Part shown: in pieces, positions 19,390 through 28,389 of the stretch
How the letters are laid out: each line of letters starts with the position of its first letter
How positions within the stretch are numbered: the stretch's first letter is position 1
Origin: Leptospira sp. B5-022
Lineage (GTDB): Bacteria; Spirochaetota; Leptospiria; Leptospirales; Leptospiraceae
Reading direction: 5' to 3'
Length of the DNA: 64,000 bases
NCBI RefSeq assembly: GCF_000347035.1
Contig: NZ_ANIJ01000018.1
Location: forward strand, 124,001-188,000
Position numbers and translations under genes: made by a program
The notes under the pieces: generated by a model
Told to the model about the DNA's origin: nothing
The model's database searches: none
Seen by the model: the letters and a program-made list of their open reading frames with translations, nothing else

Positions 19390-20154
19390 ATGAAATATAT
19401 TTCCAGTCATATTAACAACTTGAAACTCTGTTTTTTTCATAAATATCGCAATTTCGTTTTTCTCTTCCTGTTTCCGATAATTCCCCTTGATTCGCTGGAT
19501 ACGGGAAAGATCAAATATAACGGCACCGCTTACGATCTGGAAACCGGCAATTTATTGTACAAGGATTTTCACGAGGAAACCTGGGAGAATGGCAGACATA
19601 TCAGTTCCATAATCACATATAAGGATCCCGAAGGAAAAACGTTCGCGAAAAAAAGGATCAGTTTTTCAAAAAGCAGAACACTTCCCGAATTCCAATTAGA
19701 AGATTACAGAGACGGATATCTGGAAGGAGGGGCATTACGGAATGAAAACACCGTAAAATTATTCTTCCGCAGAAAATTTGAGGATTCCATCCAAGAAAAA
19801 ACAATAGGTAGCGGAGGACTATCCGCCTTGGACGGAGGTTTTGATTATTTCGTAATCGATCATTGGGACGAACTTATGTCCGGCAAAAAAATAAAATTCA
19901 ACTTTTTGGTTCCTGTAGAAAGGGATAAGTTCGAATTCCTTGCTGAAAAAACCAAGGAAGGGGAATACAATGGTAAGCCTGCTTTATATCTAAGGTTGAA
20001 AATAGCGAGTTCAATTCTCTCCGTATTCGTAAAACCGATCGATTTGGTTTACGATATCCAGTCGAAAAGAATTATGGAATTTCGCGGAACTAGTAATATC
20101 AACGACGAGAATGGAAAAAGTTATAAGGTAAAAATCGTTTATGGATTCAGATAA
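19390..20154 (+). CDS. Putative secreted protein of unknown function (DUF6134-like)
   Basis: A 254-residue protein. Residues about 15-36 are hydrophobic and may be an uncleaved or Sec signal. The mature part contains paired beta strands, with KIKFNFLVPVERDKFEFLAEK and the ending VYDIQSKRIMEFRGTSNINDENGKSYKVKIVYGF, a pattern found in small periplasmic domains in leptospires that I can only call DUF6134-like. It is divergent from the FecR lipoprotein (56-bp gap) and converges with the GH18-like gene, with 4 bp between the stops. No enzymatic residues stand out. Confidence 0.6.
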   Translation: MKYISSHINNLKLCFFHKYRNFVFLFLFPIIPLDSLDTGKIKYNGTAYDLETGNLLYKDFHEETWENGRHISSIITYKDPEGKTFAKKRISFSKSRTLPEFQLEDYRDGYLEGGALRNENTVKLFFRRKFEDSIQEKTIGSGGLSALDGGFDYFVIDHWDELMSGKKIKFNFLVPVERDKFEFLAEKTKEGEYNGKPALYLRLKIASSILSVFVKPIDLVYDIQSKRIMEFRGTSNINDENGKSYKVKIVYGFR

Positions 20155-20158
20155 AATC

Positions 20159-21091
20159 CTAAAATCCCAGCCTCCAGAACGCCAATCCCTTTAATTTTAC
20201 ATTTTTTGCATATTCTTCCCAGAGTTTTAGATCCAGGATCAGACTACCTTCTCCTATTTCAGTACGAATCAGATAAATTCCTTCTTTTTCTTTTCCGTGC
20301 TGGATTACGAAGTTTTTATCTGAGGTTTGAGTTAAGAGCTTAGGTTTTTTCATATCCTTCTTCCAATAATAACCGTACAGAGGGAGACCGAGCCAGATCT
20401 GTTCCGGTTTATATGTTTTAAGTAGAAGGTCCATATTTCGTTTTGCCCAACCGAATTCTGTCACCGGCCCTGGAGAAGTTTTGGGAGAATGCAGATCATA
20501 AGCCATAAGTACAATCTCGTCTGCGAGATTTTCCCGATAAATTCCAGAATGAAAACCGGAAAGTTCTGGATTCAATCCTTCTTTAGGAAAGACCGCTAAC
20601 GTAAGAAGTTTTCCTTTCTTTTTTAGGGCCGGTTGGAGTTCCAGCAACAGCTCTTTATAATGAATAGAATATTCGGGACCTAAACCTTCAAAATCCAAAT
20701 GGATCCCCGAATAGAAGGAATGATCTTCCAGAAAGAGTCCTAAATTTCGAGCGAGAGTTTTTCGGAGTTGGGGAGACCTAAGGACCTTCTTCCCCGTATC
20801 AACTGAGCGAAAAGTGATGAGTGGAAACCATCTGGTCCCATTCTCCTTTGCGATTGTTTGGAGTGCAGAAGGAACCGAGGTCCCGGAAATTTCTCCATTC
20901 GCTCCGATAAAAGTCCCCGTAAAACATATACTGGTTCCGGGCTTGGAGATATTCTCCCAATAAGCCGAGGGTTTAGAGTTTAGATCCCGGCCTAGAGTAT
21001 ACTTCCATATTCTCTCTTGGGCCGATAAGGGACATAGGGAAATACATATTACGCAGAGAATAATGGCTCCAAGTCTGGAAAAGATCTTCAT
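20159..21091 (-). CDS. Secreted glycoside-hydrolase-18-like protein
   Basis: A 310-residue protein with a signal peptide (cleavage after LSA, residue 24). The GH18 active-site strand is SGIHLDFEG, with D133 and catalytic glutamate E135; the upstream residue that is Asp in DxxDxDxE is His here. A second family element, IVLMAYDLH, and WLGLPLYGYYW follow. This is typical of YaaH-like or other peptidoglycan-active GH18 relatives, which could act on cell-wall sugars. Activity is plausible because E135 is kept, but the altered Asp makes it uncertain. Monocistronic, convergent to 19390. Confidence 0.82.
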   Translation of the reverse strand: MKIFSRLGAIILCVICISLCPLSAQERIWKYTLGRDLNSKPSAYWENISKPGTSICFTGTFIGANGEISGTSVPSALQTIAKENGTRWFPLITFRSVDTGKKVLRSPQLRKTLARNLGLFLEDHSFYSGIHLDFEGLGPEYSIHYKELLLELQPALKKKGKLLTLAVFPKEGLNPELSGFHSGIYRENLADEIVLMAYDLHSPKTSPGPVTEFGWAKRNMDLLLKTYKPEQIWLGLPLYGYYWKKDMKKPKLLTQTSDKNFVIQHGKEKEGIYLIRTEIGEGSLILDLKLWEEYAKNVKLKGLAFWRLGF

Positions 21092-21195
21092 TTATCCGTC
21101 CTGTAATATTAAGGAAACCGATCCTTGATTTTTCTTCAATCCTGAAGGTTTGATCTCCGATTTTAATTACACAGCCAGGGTCGAAGACAAGTAGG

Positions 21196-22101
21196 ATGCG
21201 AATGATGGCAATCACGAATACGGGAATGGGTGAGTTGATCCGGGACGGATTAGATCGTCTCGGTATTTTATCCTCCTCCAAAAAGGCGGAGATTACCCTC
21301 CATTCTACCAGCTTGTTCGAGCTATATAAGGCAAGGTTGCCTGACGGTTCTCAGCTAGCCATCAAGATCATTCCTAAAAAAGAAATGGCGGAAACGGAAG
21401 CGGAAGGTCTGGAACAACTTTGTAAACTGGGTGTCCGAGTTCCGGAATATCTGGGTACAGTTCATTTAGGAAAAGTTTCCCTTCTCGCTATGGAATTTAT
21501 ACAAACAGGTTCTTCCGCAGGGTTCAGGGAAGATTTGATCGCTAGTTTAAAAAATTTATACAAAAATGAATTCGGTTCTTGGGGTTGGAAAAGGGATAAT
21601 TATATAGGTTCTCTCAATCAAGCCAATGGATGGTTCTCAACCTTTCGAGAATTCTATTGGGAAAGAAGACTAAAGCCGCAGATAGAGCTTGCACAGATGA
21701 GAAAACTTTTAACGGAAAAAGATTCTTCAGCCATCCGAGGAATCTTCGGTAAGTTTTCGGAAGAATGGGGGTTAGATCATATAAAGCCTAGAATGATTCA
21801 TGGAGATCTTTGGTCTGGAAACGTTTTACAAGGTAAAAACGGTTTTGCATATTTAATAGATCCATCCGTGGCTTATTCTCATCCGGAACAAGACCTTGCC
21901 ATGTTGCAATTGTTCGGAAGTCCTTTAAATCTGGAAGAGATGCAGGATATTCTAGCTACGGCAGGTTTGGATGATCCGGCTAATTTAAAGGACAGAATCC
22001 AATTCTGGCAATTGTATCCTGTCCTTGTTCATATCAATTTATTCGGTGCGTCTTACCTGACTAGCCTTCGGCACATTCTTCGCTATTACGGCGTGAAATA
22101 G
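21196..22101 (+). CDS. Fructosamine/ketosamine kinase family protein
   Basis: A 301-residue kinase-like protein of the FN3K family, which phosphorylates sugars attached to protein amines and so promotes deglycation. Motifs: LPDGSQLAIKI (ATP-binding Lys), MEFIQTGSS, EFGSWGWKRDNYIGSL (family signature), and MIHGDLWSGNVL with the catalytic aspartate. Length matches the family. Three in-frame ATGs (21196, 21202, 21205) follow TAGGA; the precise start is unclear and the first is used. Nothing in the flanks (a GH18-like gene and a TetR gene) explains the function. Good confidence in family, substrate unknown. Confidence 0.88.
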   Translation: MRMMAITNTGMGELIRDGLDRLGILSSSKKAEITLHSTSLFELYKARLPDGSQLAIKIIPKKEMAETEAEGLEQLCKLGVRVPEYLGTVHLGKVSLLAMEFIQTGSSAGFREDLIASLKNLYKNEFGSWGWKRDNYIGSLNQANGWFSTFREFYWERRLKPQIELAQMRKLLTEKDSSAIRGIFGKFSEEWGLDHIKPRMIHGDLWSGNVLQGKNGFAYLIDPSVAYSHPEQDLAMLQLFGSPLNLEEMQDILATAGLDDPANLKDRIQFWQLYPVLVHINLFGASYLTSLRHILRYYGVK

Positions 22102-22161
22102 TTTTCTTGATAGAATCCAAGTTTTCTGTTCTTTAGTAAGAAACCGACTTAGGACCGGGGA

Positions 22162-22857
22162 ATGTCTTTGCCCAAAATAGCGAAAAAGAAAAAGCCAGCT
22201 TCCTCTAGGCAAAAAGAGAAAAACTCTAAGTTAAATCTGAGAAAATCACCTTCTCAAAAAAGAGCTATAGAGAGGGTTCAGTATATCCTGGATATAGTGG
22301 CGGATCTTTTGGACGAAGTCGGAACGGAAGGACTTACTACAAACCTGATCGCTCAAAGAGCAGAGATACCTATCGGTTCTTTATACCAATATTTTCCGAA
22401 TAAACACGCAATCTTAAAGGCTGTGGGACAAAGACATTTGGAAAGAGTGAATTCCATGATCCTGAATTTTCTGGATACACATCCGAGCAAAACGGATTGG
22501 GAAAATCTGGTGGATAAACTCATAGATGCATTCGCTCAACTTTATAAATCGGAGCCAGGGTTTATCCCTATGTGGTCCAATAAAAATTTAGATCCCGAAC
22601 TTGTGGCTATAGATAGGGAGAACAACCGAGCAATCGCTAATTTTATCGCGGAGTTATTTTTCGGGGTCATTCCTTGGATGAAGAAAAAAGAAGAAATGAT
22701 GGTCATGTCCAGGATCATGGTAGAAGTATCCGATTCCGTTCTAAGTCGCTGGCTTCGAGAAAGACAGGACAAGGCTCTCGCGGACGGGATCTTACAAGAA
22801 CTCAAGACCATGCTTAAAGCTTATATGAATTATTATATCCAGAGAGGATCTAAATGA
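22162..22857 (+). CDS. TetR family transcriptional regulator, first gene of a cluster
   Basis: A 231-residue regulator. A lysine-rich N-terminal tail (about 35 residues, many K) precedes the helix-turn-helix LTTNLIAQRAEIPIGSLYQYFPNKHAILKAVG at residues about 60-90. The C-terminal part resembles TetR members related to fatty-acid or drug response, without a recognised ligand site. GGGGA precedes the ATG at 22162. Its stop overlaps the rhomboid start (ATGA at 22854-22857), and the dehydrogenase gene follows directly, so these three genes are likely one transcript with this regulator first. Confidence 0.88.
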   Translation: MSLPKIAKKKKPASSRQKEKNSKLNLRKSPSQKRAIERVQYILDIVADLLDEVGTEGLTTNLIAQRAEIPIGSLYQYFPNKHAILKAVGQRHLERVNSMILNFLDTHPSKTDWENLVDKLIDAFAQLYKSEPGFIPMWSNKNLDPELVAIDRENNRAIANFIAELFFGVIPWMKKKEEMMVMSRIMVEVSDSVLSRWLRERQDKALADGILQELKTMLKAYMNYYIQRGSK

Positions 22858-23516
22858 AGGCCTTTCTATTCGAATTTCCTCTGACTGCTTTTGTCGTAGT
22901 GCTGATCAGTATCTCCCAGATCTTTCTTACGGTATTTGTTCCTGAAGAAATTCTAAATTCATTTTTTATCAGTCGTCCCGGAGAATTTTATCCTTGGAAA
23001 TGGATCGGAATGGTCTTTCTTCACGCGGATATCACTCACTTGTTTTGGAATATGATCTTTCTATTTTTTTTAGGAAGGATCGTAGAGTATAAAGTAGGCC
23101 AAGCCGAATGGCTTCTTTTCTTTTTTATGGGAGCGCTAGTTTCAGGCGGTTTAGATTCTTTCGTAAGAGGATTGCTCTTAGGAGAAAGCCAAGCTGCTAT
23201 CGGAGCATCCGGTGCAGTGTCCGGTTTATCCGCCGTCGCTGCATTACTTTCTCCTTTTTCTATTCGGGTCAGAAAGAGAAGTTATCCTTTTCCTGTTTTC
23301 GCAGTGGCTTGGCTTATGGTATATTCCGATATTACCAATTTGTTCTCCAAGGACCAAGTGGCACACTGGGCACACTTAGGTGGATTTATTTCAGTGGTCT
23401 TTACCGCATATTTTCTGAATAATAAGATCAAACGAGAATTGCATACCGGATTTGCATTAAACTTGGTATTTGTAGTTCTACTTCTGATTTTGGGATTTTT
23501 TGTCGGGGCAAGATAA
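22854..23516 (+). CDS. Rhomboid family intramembrane serine protease
   Basis: A 220-residue membrane protein with six hydrophobic segments. The rhomboid features are complete: HADITHLFWNMIFLFFLG (the H-x-x-x-N segment of TM2), AAIGASGAVSG with the catalytic serine S119, and VAHWAHLGGF with the catalytic histidine H174. These proteases cut transmembrane substrates within the bilayer. It overlaps the TetR gene by 4 bp and is followed by a dehydrogenase gene without spacing. Substrates unknown; context gives no clear hint. Confidence 0.93.
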   Translation: MKAFLFEFPLTAFVVVLISISQIFLTVFVPEEILNSFFISRPGEFYPWKWIGMVFLHADITHLFWNMIFLFFLGRIVEYKVGQAEWLLFFFMGALVSGGLDSFVRGLLLGESQAAIGASGAVSGLSAVAALLSPFSIRVRKRSYPFPVFAVAWLMVYSDITNLFSKDQVAHWAHLGGFISVVFTAYFLNNKIKRELHTGFALNLVFVVLLLILGFFVGAR

Positions 23517-25040
23517 TTGATCGAAGTTCGTTTCACCGCTTACGAATATAACTCGAACGATTCTTTCACCAATTCAGTATATGAAATGAAAGGTTCGGAA
23601 GAATCCGGCTGGCAAATATTAAGAAATTCTTCACCTTATTTGGAACTTGGAAAAGGTTATCGACTTCTCAAAACGGAACTTTGCGGGATCTGTTCCACGG
23701 ATTTAGATCGAAGATTTTTACCTTTTCCGCTTCCTCAGATCATCGGTCACGAAGTAGTCGCATCCGATTATCTTACCGGAAAAAAATACGTATTAGAGAT
23801 CAATGATACCGTAGTTTCTAGAGGAGAAGAAGGGGACTCATTTTGCAAAGTTGGAATTCCAACACATAGCCCGACCAGAATGGTATTGGGGATCGACCGT
23901 CTTCCTGGCGGATTCGGGCCCTATATTCTCGCACCCAAAGGAAATTTAGTAGAAACCAAACAACTAGAAGATATGGAGGCGGTTCTATTGGAACCGTTTG
24001 CCGCTTCTCTACATGGGGTAGAAGTTTCCCTCAATCGGGCCGAAGCCGGCATCAAAAAGATTGCCGTTCTTGGTGCAAGACGATTGGGTTCCTTGGTGAT
24101 CGCGGCCTTGGATCTATATAGAAAGAGAAACAAACTGAACTACGAAATTGTTTCTTTCATTCGCCATCAAAACTTAGCGGATCTATCTTTGAGAATGGGA
24201 GCCGATCGAATATTATACTTTTCCAACCTGGGAGAAGGTGAAGTTAAAGAAGGTCTTTTATTTGATAGGGATCTAGGAACCCCGACAAAAGCTTCTTGGT
24301 CCGATTACAAACAAACTTTCGATCTAACATTCGATACCACAGGTTCCGTTTCCGGATTGGAAACGAGTATGTATCTTACCCAAAAGGAAATTCATAGAAA
24401 GACAACGAATGGTCAGGCGTCTCTCGGGATTGCGCATCTCACTGAACTTGTCGTGGATGAGATCTCTATTACGGATCTAAGGTCCGATTTTTTGAATCTG
24501 GTTTGGGGAATTGAAACTTCTTCTCTTGCTTGGGTATTTATTTCTTCTCAGGTATCTCTAAACGAAGATGAAACAAAGTTATTAAATGATTTGGACAAGA
24601 AAGATCAAATCCGGATCTTTACAGGTTCGATAGAAGAAGGGATCAAATTTTTAGGATCGCAAGAATTCTCCGGGGCTCTACCTCGATTCGATTTTGCGAT
24701 AGTAGACTCTTCTTCCGAACTGGATTTAGTAATCCGCCCGAATGTTAAGGAAGAAAAATCCTTAGTTCGACCAAGAGGTTTTATTCTGATCCCTAAGTCG
24801 GCGGAGAGTGGATCTAATTTATTTTTAGATTGGATTATGAGCGGCGGGATTTTGAGCACAAGTAGATGTGGGGACTTTGTTCGGACCAGGGAATATCTGG
24901 CATCCGAACCTGGATTTTTAAAATCCGTTTCCGAAAACTTGATCAACAAAGAATTCGATTCCAGATCTATTCCGGAAGCGTATACCGATGCGAGAAAACC
25001 AGAGAATATAAAAGTGATTGTCAGACATAAAGCTTCCTGA
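23517..25040 (+). CDS. Zinc-type alcohol dehydrogenase (MDR)-like protein with an atypical C-terminal region
   Basis: A 507-residue protein. The N-terminal part is MDR: LLKTELCGICSTDLDRRF (usual GICGTD), then IIGHEVVASDYLTG with the zinc-ligand His, and EPFAASLHGVEVSL. The nucleotide-binding loop reads VLGARRLGSLV, so GxGxxG is partly lost. The protein is about 150 residues longer than a normal MDR member (about 350). The start is a TTG directly after the rhomboid stop; an in-frame ATG at 23586 would remove 23 residues. Cluster position with TetR and rhomboid suggests co-regulation. Substrate is not predictable. Confidence 0.75.
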   Translation: MIEVRFTAYEYNSNDSFTNSVYEMKGSEESGWQILRNSSPYLELGKGYRLLKTELCGICSTDLDRRFLPFPLPQIIGHEVVASDYLTGKKYVLEINDTVVSRGEEGDSFCKVGIPTHSPTRMVLGIDRLPGGFGPYILAPKGNLVETKQLEDMEAVLLEPFAASLHGVEVSLNRAEAGIKKIAVLGARRLGSLVIAALDLYRKRNKLNYEIVSFIRHQNLADLSLRMGADRILYFSNLGEGEVKEGLLFDRDLGTPTKASWSDYKQTFDLTFDTTGSVSGLETSMYLTQKEIHRKTTNGQASLGIAHLTELVVDEISITDLRSDFLNLVWGIETSSLAWVFISSQVSLNEDETKLLNDLDKKDQIRIFTGSIEEGIKFLGSQEFSGALPRFDFAIVDSSSELDLVIRPNVKEEKSLVRPRGFILIPKSAESGSNLFLDWIMSGGILSTSRCGDFVRTREYLASEPGFLKSVSENLINKEFDSRSIPEAYTDARKPENIKVIVRHKAS

Positions 25041-25085
25041 GCGAGTATTTAGTGACTTGCTTCCTACGGGTTGCTGTGAAAGGGA

Positions 25086-25562
25086 ATGAAGACTTTGAGC
25101 AAACACGGTTTTTTTCAAATCACACAAAAGGTTTTTTTGAGAAAAGGAAAGGAACTTCTCATTCTTAGGGACCGCAAATCCGGATTCGGAGACCTTCCCG
25201 GTGGAAGGATGAATGAGGACGAATTTTATGGAGACTGGCTGGAAAGTTTATCCAGAGAGTTAAAGGAAGAAATGGGAGAAGCTTGTGAGATCAAGATCCA
25301 CCCGCGACCCATCCTCATCCATAAACATAGAGTCAGTGATGGAAATCATCCTTGTGTGATCGTTGCATATCACGGAGAATTTGTATCCGGTGAGATCAAA
25401 CTTTCCGATGAGCATGATTATATTGCTTGGGTGGATGCTGCGACTTACAATCCTAAACCTTTATTTTTCGAATACATGTTAGATGCTCTGCAATTGTACC
25501 AAAAAGAATATGTTCCGATGATCCCGGATGGTAAATTAGATCTTAAAGGTTGGCCTGTATGA
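25086..25562 (+). CDS. Nudix hydrolase family protein
   Basis: A 158-residue Nudix protein. The Nudix box reads GGRMNEDEF... continuing to [10 protein letters not shown] at residues about 38-63. It has the G, first E, R-E-L and E-E-x-G elements but the gap between first Glu and REL is ten residues, three more than in the classic GX5EX7REUXEEXGU. Metal-binding glutamates are kept, so hydrolysis of a nucleoside diphosphate-linked substrate is likely. The next gene overlaps its stop (ATGA at 25559-25562). Probably the first gene of a two-gene operon with the nitrilase-like protein. Confidence 0.85.
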   Translation: MKTLSKHGFFQITQKVFLRKGKELLILRDRKSGFGDLPGGRMNEDEFYGDWLESLSRELKEEMGEACEIKIHPRPILIHKHRVSDGNHPCVIVAYHGEFVSGEIKLSDEHDYIAWVDAATYNPKPLFFEYMLDALQLYQKEYVPMIPDGKLDLKGWPV

Positions 25563-26599
25563 GCCCATTCGTTAGGAATGCACTCGCTTCCTTAGTTTTA
25601 GTTCCGATCTTCGCATTTATCGGATGGCTTCTATCGGGGGTTTCTTTAAGCGAAGAAGAATTCCAAAAAAGGATCTCTAAAAAGGAAACCAAATCAATTT
25701 CTTTAGGCTGGGATAGAAGGTCCGGAAATTTACTTATCGTTCAGTTGGAATTCAAACCTGAATATTTCACTAGAGAAGATAGATTCAGGGCTTGGTTGGA
25801 AGAGCCTCTTGCTCTGGCAAAAGAAAAGGGCTGGCTACAGAATTCCACGATCGTTGTTTTTCCACCAGAGATAGGAAATTACTTTTTCCTAATGGATTCC
25901 AGAAAGGAACTTTTGGATTCGGAGAATATCGAATCTGCTTGGAATTGGGCTCTGTTCTTCCAAAGGATCTCATTTAAAAACTTCTCCCATATCCTGGACG
26001 GAGAAGCGGTATCATTTACGATCGCCCAAGATTCCAAAGAAAGATACGAAAGGATTTTCGGAAGTCTAGCAAAGATGTATGGAGTTTCTATCTTGGCCGG
26101 AACGATTTGTTTACCTTCTCCTGAAGTGAAAGAAGGAAAACTTACCATTAAACCGGGCGACTGGCAGGAAAGAGCATACATACTCGATTCTTCCGGAAAG
26201 TTTTTAGAAGGATCTTTGCTTAGAACTTCTGCTCTTAAAACGGAAGGCATTCGGATGGCAGGTTCCGAAAAAGAAGTTCTTCCAGAAGTTTGGGTAGCAA
26301 ATTTGTCCTCGGGTAGACTAGGGATCTTATTTACGGAAGACCTGAAATCTCCTCAGATGGAAGAGATTGTTAAAAAAACATACGTAAGTAAATTGATCGG
26401 ACTTGGCTCCGAGGAAGACGAAGGCAAGTTCAGAGAATGGATCAAAAATTCTTCTTTTGAATCCAGCGGACAGGTACAGTTTTCCGGCAAAGTATGGAAC
26501 CATGAATTTCCTGCAAAAAGTTTTGCTAAGACACGTTATGGTTCACCTGAGCCGATTGAAGGCCAAAAGGGAAACCTGATCATCAATATCTTTTTCTAA
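25559..26599 (+). CDS. Nitrilase-superfamily-like membrane protein lacking the catalytic cysteine
   Basis: A 346-residue protein. Residues 8-27 form one membrane segment. The remainder looks like a carbon-nitrogen hydrolase: [14 protein letters not shown] (glutamate E104), [16 protein letters not shown], and [14 protein letters not shown] where catalytic Cys should be. In active members the last motif is GVLICYD; here Thr (T259) replaces Cys. So it is likely a pseudoenzyme or has altered chemistry, and structurally resembles apolipoprotein N-acyltransferase-type nitrilases without their multipass domain. It is co-translated with the Nudix gene (ATGA overlap) and converges with the lipoprotein gene after 26602. 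Confidence 0.65.
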   Translation: MSPFVRNALASLVLVPIFAFIGWLLSGVSLSEEEFQKRISKKETKSISLGWDRRSGNLLIVQLEFKPEYFTREDRFRAWLEEPLALAKEKGWLQNSTIVVFPPEIGNYFFLMDSRKELLDSENIESAWNWALFFQRISFKNFSHILDGEAVSFTIAQDSKERYERIFGSLAKMYGVSILAGTICLPSPEVKEGKLTIKPGDWQERAYILDSSGKFLEGSLLRTSALKTEGIRMAGSEKEVLPEVWVANLSSGRLGILFTEDLKSPQMEEIVKKTYVSKLIGLGSEEDEGKFREWIKNSSFESSGQVQFSGKVWNHEFPAKSFAKTRYGSPEPIEGQKGNLIINIFF

Positions 26600-26601
26600 G
26601 A

Positions 26602-27702
26602 TTATTTATCTCTGGCTTCTTCGTACAATTTGAGAATTCTCCAATCTTCTTCCGGAAAATCCAAATTGGTAAGGTACAATCCGCCTTTTTCGTTCTCGCA
26701 CAGAATCTTGTTTTGATCCACAAGCCATATCCTTTCACAAAGTAAAGGTAAAACTTGGCTTTTGCGAGAAGGTCCCCAAAGGTGTACTTTGCCTGAATAA
26801 TTGGAAACGAATTCGTTTTTACCCGGAAGTTTCCAAGGATTGATCTCTTTTCTGCTGATAGTGAATAACTTACTGCTAGAAGGTTTGCCTTTTCCGAATT
26901 GTAACCTTCTTAAATGAAGTCTACCGATGGAGCCGCCCAAATAATATGCGGAATCTCCGGTGCCATAGTAGATCAATGGACTGATAACTTCTTGGTCTAT
27001 TCTTTCTACCGATTTTTTTTCGGGTTGGAAATAGTATAAATAGTATGACCCAGCGTTTCCGGAGAAGAGTAGGAAATCCTTTCCGATCGGATATAAATAG
27101 AATCTGGCTTTGAGTCCTGAAAAAGGTGGAACGATCTTTTCTTTAGAAACGATCAACTTAGGAGTTCTGGGTTCCACAGTTTTCTCTTCATATAGTTGGT
27201 TGTCTACGAAGTAGTAAATTTTAGAACCGTCGTCCGAAATCCCACCTCTGTTGCGACAAGATATCTGCGCACCAGACTCATACAGAAGATCATTATTTTT
27301 TAATGATATAGCAAACAAGCGGCAACCGTTTGTCATCGGATATTCGGCCAATGCAAAGTTTGCATTTAAGGAAACGGCAAGAGAAGCAGGGACTTCGTCC
27401 AAACTTTTAGATCCGTTGGACCCGTCGCTTGTATCTCGCCAAACCAGTTTACTATCTTCCAAATATACTAATCTTTTTCGGTCGTGGGAGAGTTCGACTA
27501 TTCTTGGAGTTTCCGGTTTTTCGGTAGAAAGAACTTCGTCGTCGGATTTGGGTTTTATCAGATAATCCTTTAACATGCCGGAAGCTTTTTCGTAATTCTG
27601 TTCTTCCAGTAGTTCTTGGATCTCTTCTATTAAACTTTCCTGTTTACTTTTGCAGTTCCAGGAAAGAAAAATCAGTAATAAGAAAGATAAGGCTCTGATC
27701 AT
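26602..27702 (-). CDS. Putative lipoprotein with beta-propeller-like repeats
   Basis: A 366-residue predicted lipoprotein with lipobox LSWNC (Cys at residue 17). After a short helical segment (IEEIQELLEEQNYEKASGMLKDYL) come repeated strand patterns such as SHDRKRLVYLEDSKLVWRD and SDDGSKIYYFVDNQLYEE, which look like WD/TolB-type propeller blades. This is a shape argument only and no family is recognised. It is followed on the same strand (upstream) by the EcsC-like gene, 23 bp apart, and may be in its operon. Confidence 0.65.
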   Translation of the reverse strand: MIRALSFLLLIFLSWNCKSKQESLIEEIQELLEEQNYEKASGMLKDYLIKPKSDDEVLSTEKPETPRIVELSHDRKRLVYLEDSKLVWRDTSDGSNGSKSLDEVPASLAVSLNANFALAEYPMTNGCRLFAISLKNNDLLYESGAQISCRNRGGISDDGSKIYYFVDNQLYEEKTVEPRTPKLIVSKEKIVPPFSGLKARFYLYPIGKDFLLFSGNAGSYYLYYFQPEKKSVERIDQEVISPLIYYGTGDSAYYLGGSIGRLHLRRLQFGKGKPSSSKLFTISRKEINPWKLPGKNEFVSNYSGKVHLWGPSRKSQVLPLLCERIWLVDQNKILCENEKGGLYLTNLDFPEEDWRILKLYEEARDK

Positions 27703-27725
27703 TTTATAGAACTTAGATTTTGAGT

Positions 27726-28349
27726 TCAGGCAGTTTCCTCAGCCCAAGGCTCGTCCGATCGGACGCTGATGATATCTTTAGAAAATAATTTCTGAGCTCT
27801 TGAGGCAACGTTCTTAGTTTCCAAAAAGGAATATCCTCCGGAGAGCAAGGAACCGAAAATCGGGAGCCAAAATCCGTTTTTAGGTTTTGAAAACTTCTTC
27901 CCTTTGACGAGGTTTTTCGCGATCTGATAGGTCGCTTCTTGTAAGAGTTTCCAGGCAATTGGCCGGATCAAAACCCTAGCTCCGACATCTTTGAGAACGT
28001 TTCGAAAGAACGAGGTCTTGTCCTTGAATAAACAATAAGCCATAAGTTCCGGAGTCACCTGATGCTCTTTTCCATATAAAGCGGCGATGTCTTTTACCAA
28101 TTTACTTTGGAGCCTTAAGACTAAAATAATTTCGGGGGCCAAGGTAACAAGTCCCAAACGGCCCTGAGGTAGGGCAAGAGCAGCACTCGCCGCTCCGGTT
28201 TGGAGAGAAGTTTTTTGGGTCAGTTCCTGTATGAGCTCTTCGGGAGAGCCTATGGTCTTTGCATAGGGGCTGCGATAAGAATGCAGACCGGATAAAAGAT
28301 TCAGTATCTGATCGGAAACTGCGGAAAGAATCGAATTGTAGTTTTCCAT
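27726..28349 (-). CDS. EcsC-like protein (tentative)
   Basis: A 207-residue protein with hydrophobic segments, e.g. around 75-95 and 165-185. The pattern GRLGLVTLAPEIILVLRLQSKLVKDIAALYG is similar to EcsC-family or DUF697-like proteins, in which a Gly-rich helix is followed by R-x-Q-x-x-x-x-x-I-A-x-x-Y-G. I give the family with caution. ATG 28349 is used; the longer frame to 28460 would overlap the prfA promoter and start region. It is divergent from prfA, with 40 bp between the starts, so both promoters must overlap in that gap. Confidence 0.55.
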   Translation of the reverse strand: MENYNSILSAVSDQILNLLSGLHSYRSPYAKTIGSPEELIQELTQKTSLQTGAASAALALPQGRLGLVTLAPEIILVLRLQSKLVKDIAALYGKEHQVTPELMAYCLFKDKTSFFRNVLKDVGARVLIRPIAWKLLQEATYQIAKNLVKGKKFSKPKNGFWLPIFGSLLSGGYSFLETKNVASRAQKLFSKDIISVRSDEPWAEETA

Positions 28350-28389
28350 GTAGAGGAGTAAGGTACCAAGGCAATGGGATACGGTTTCT

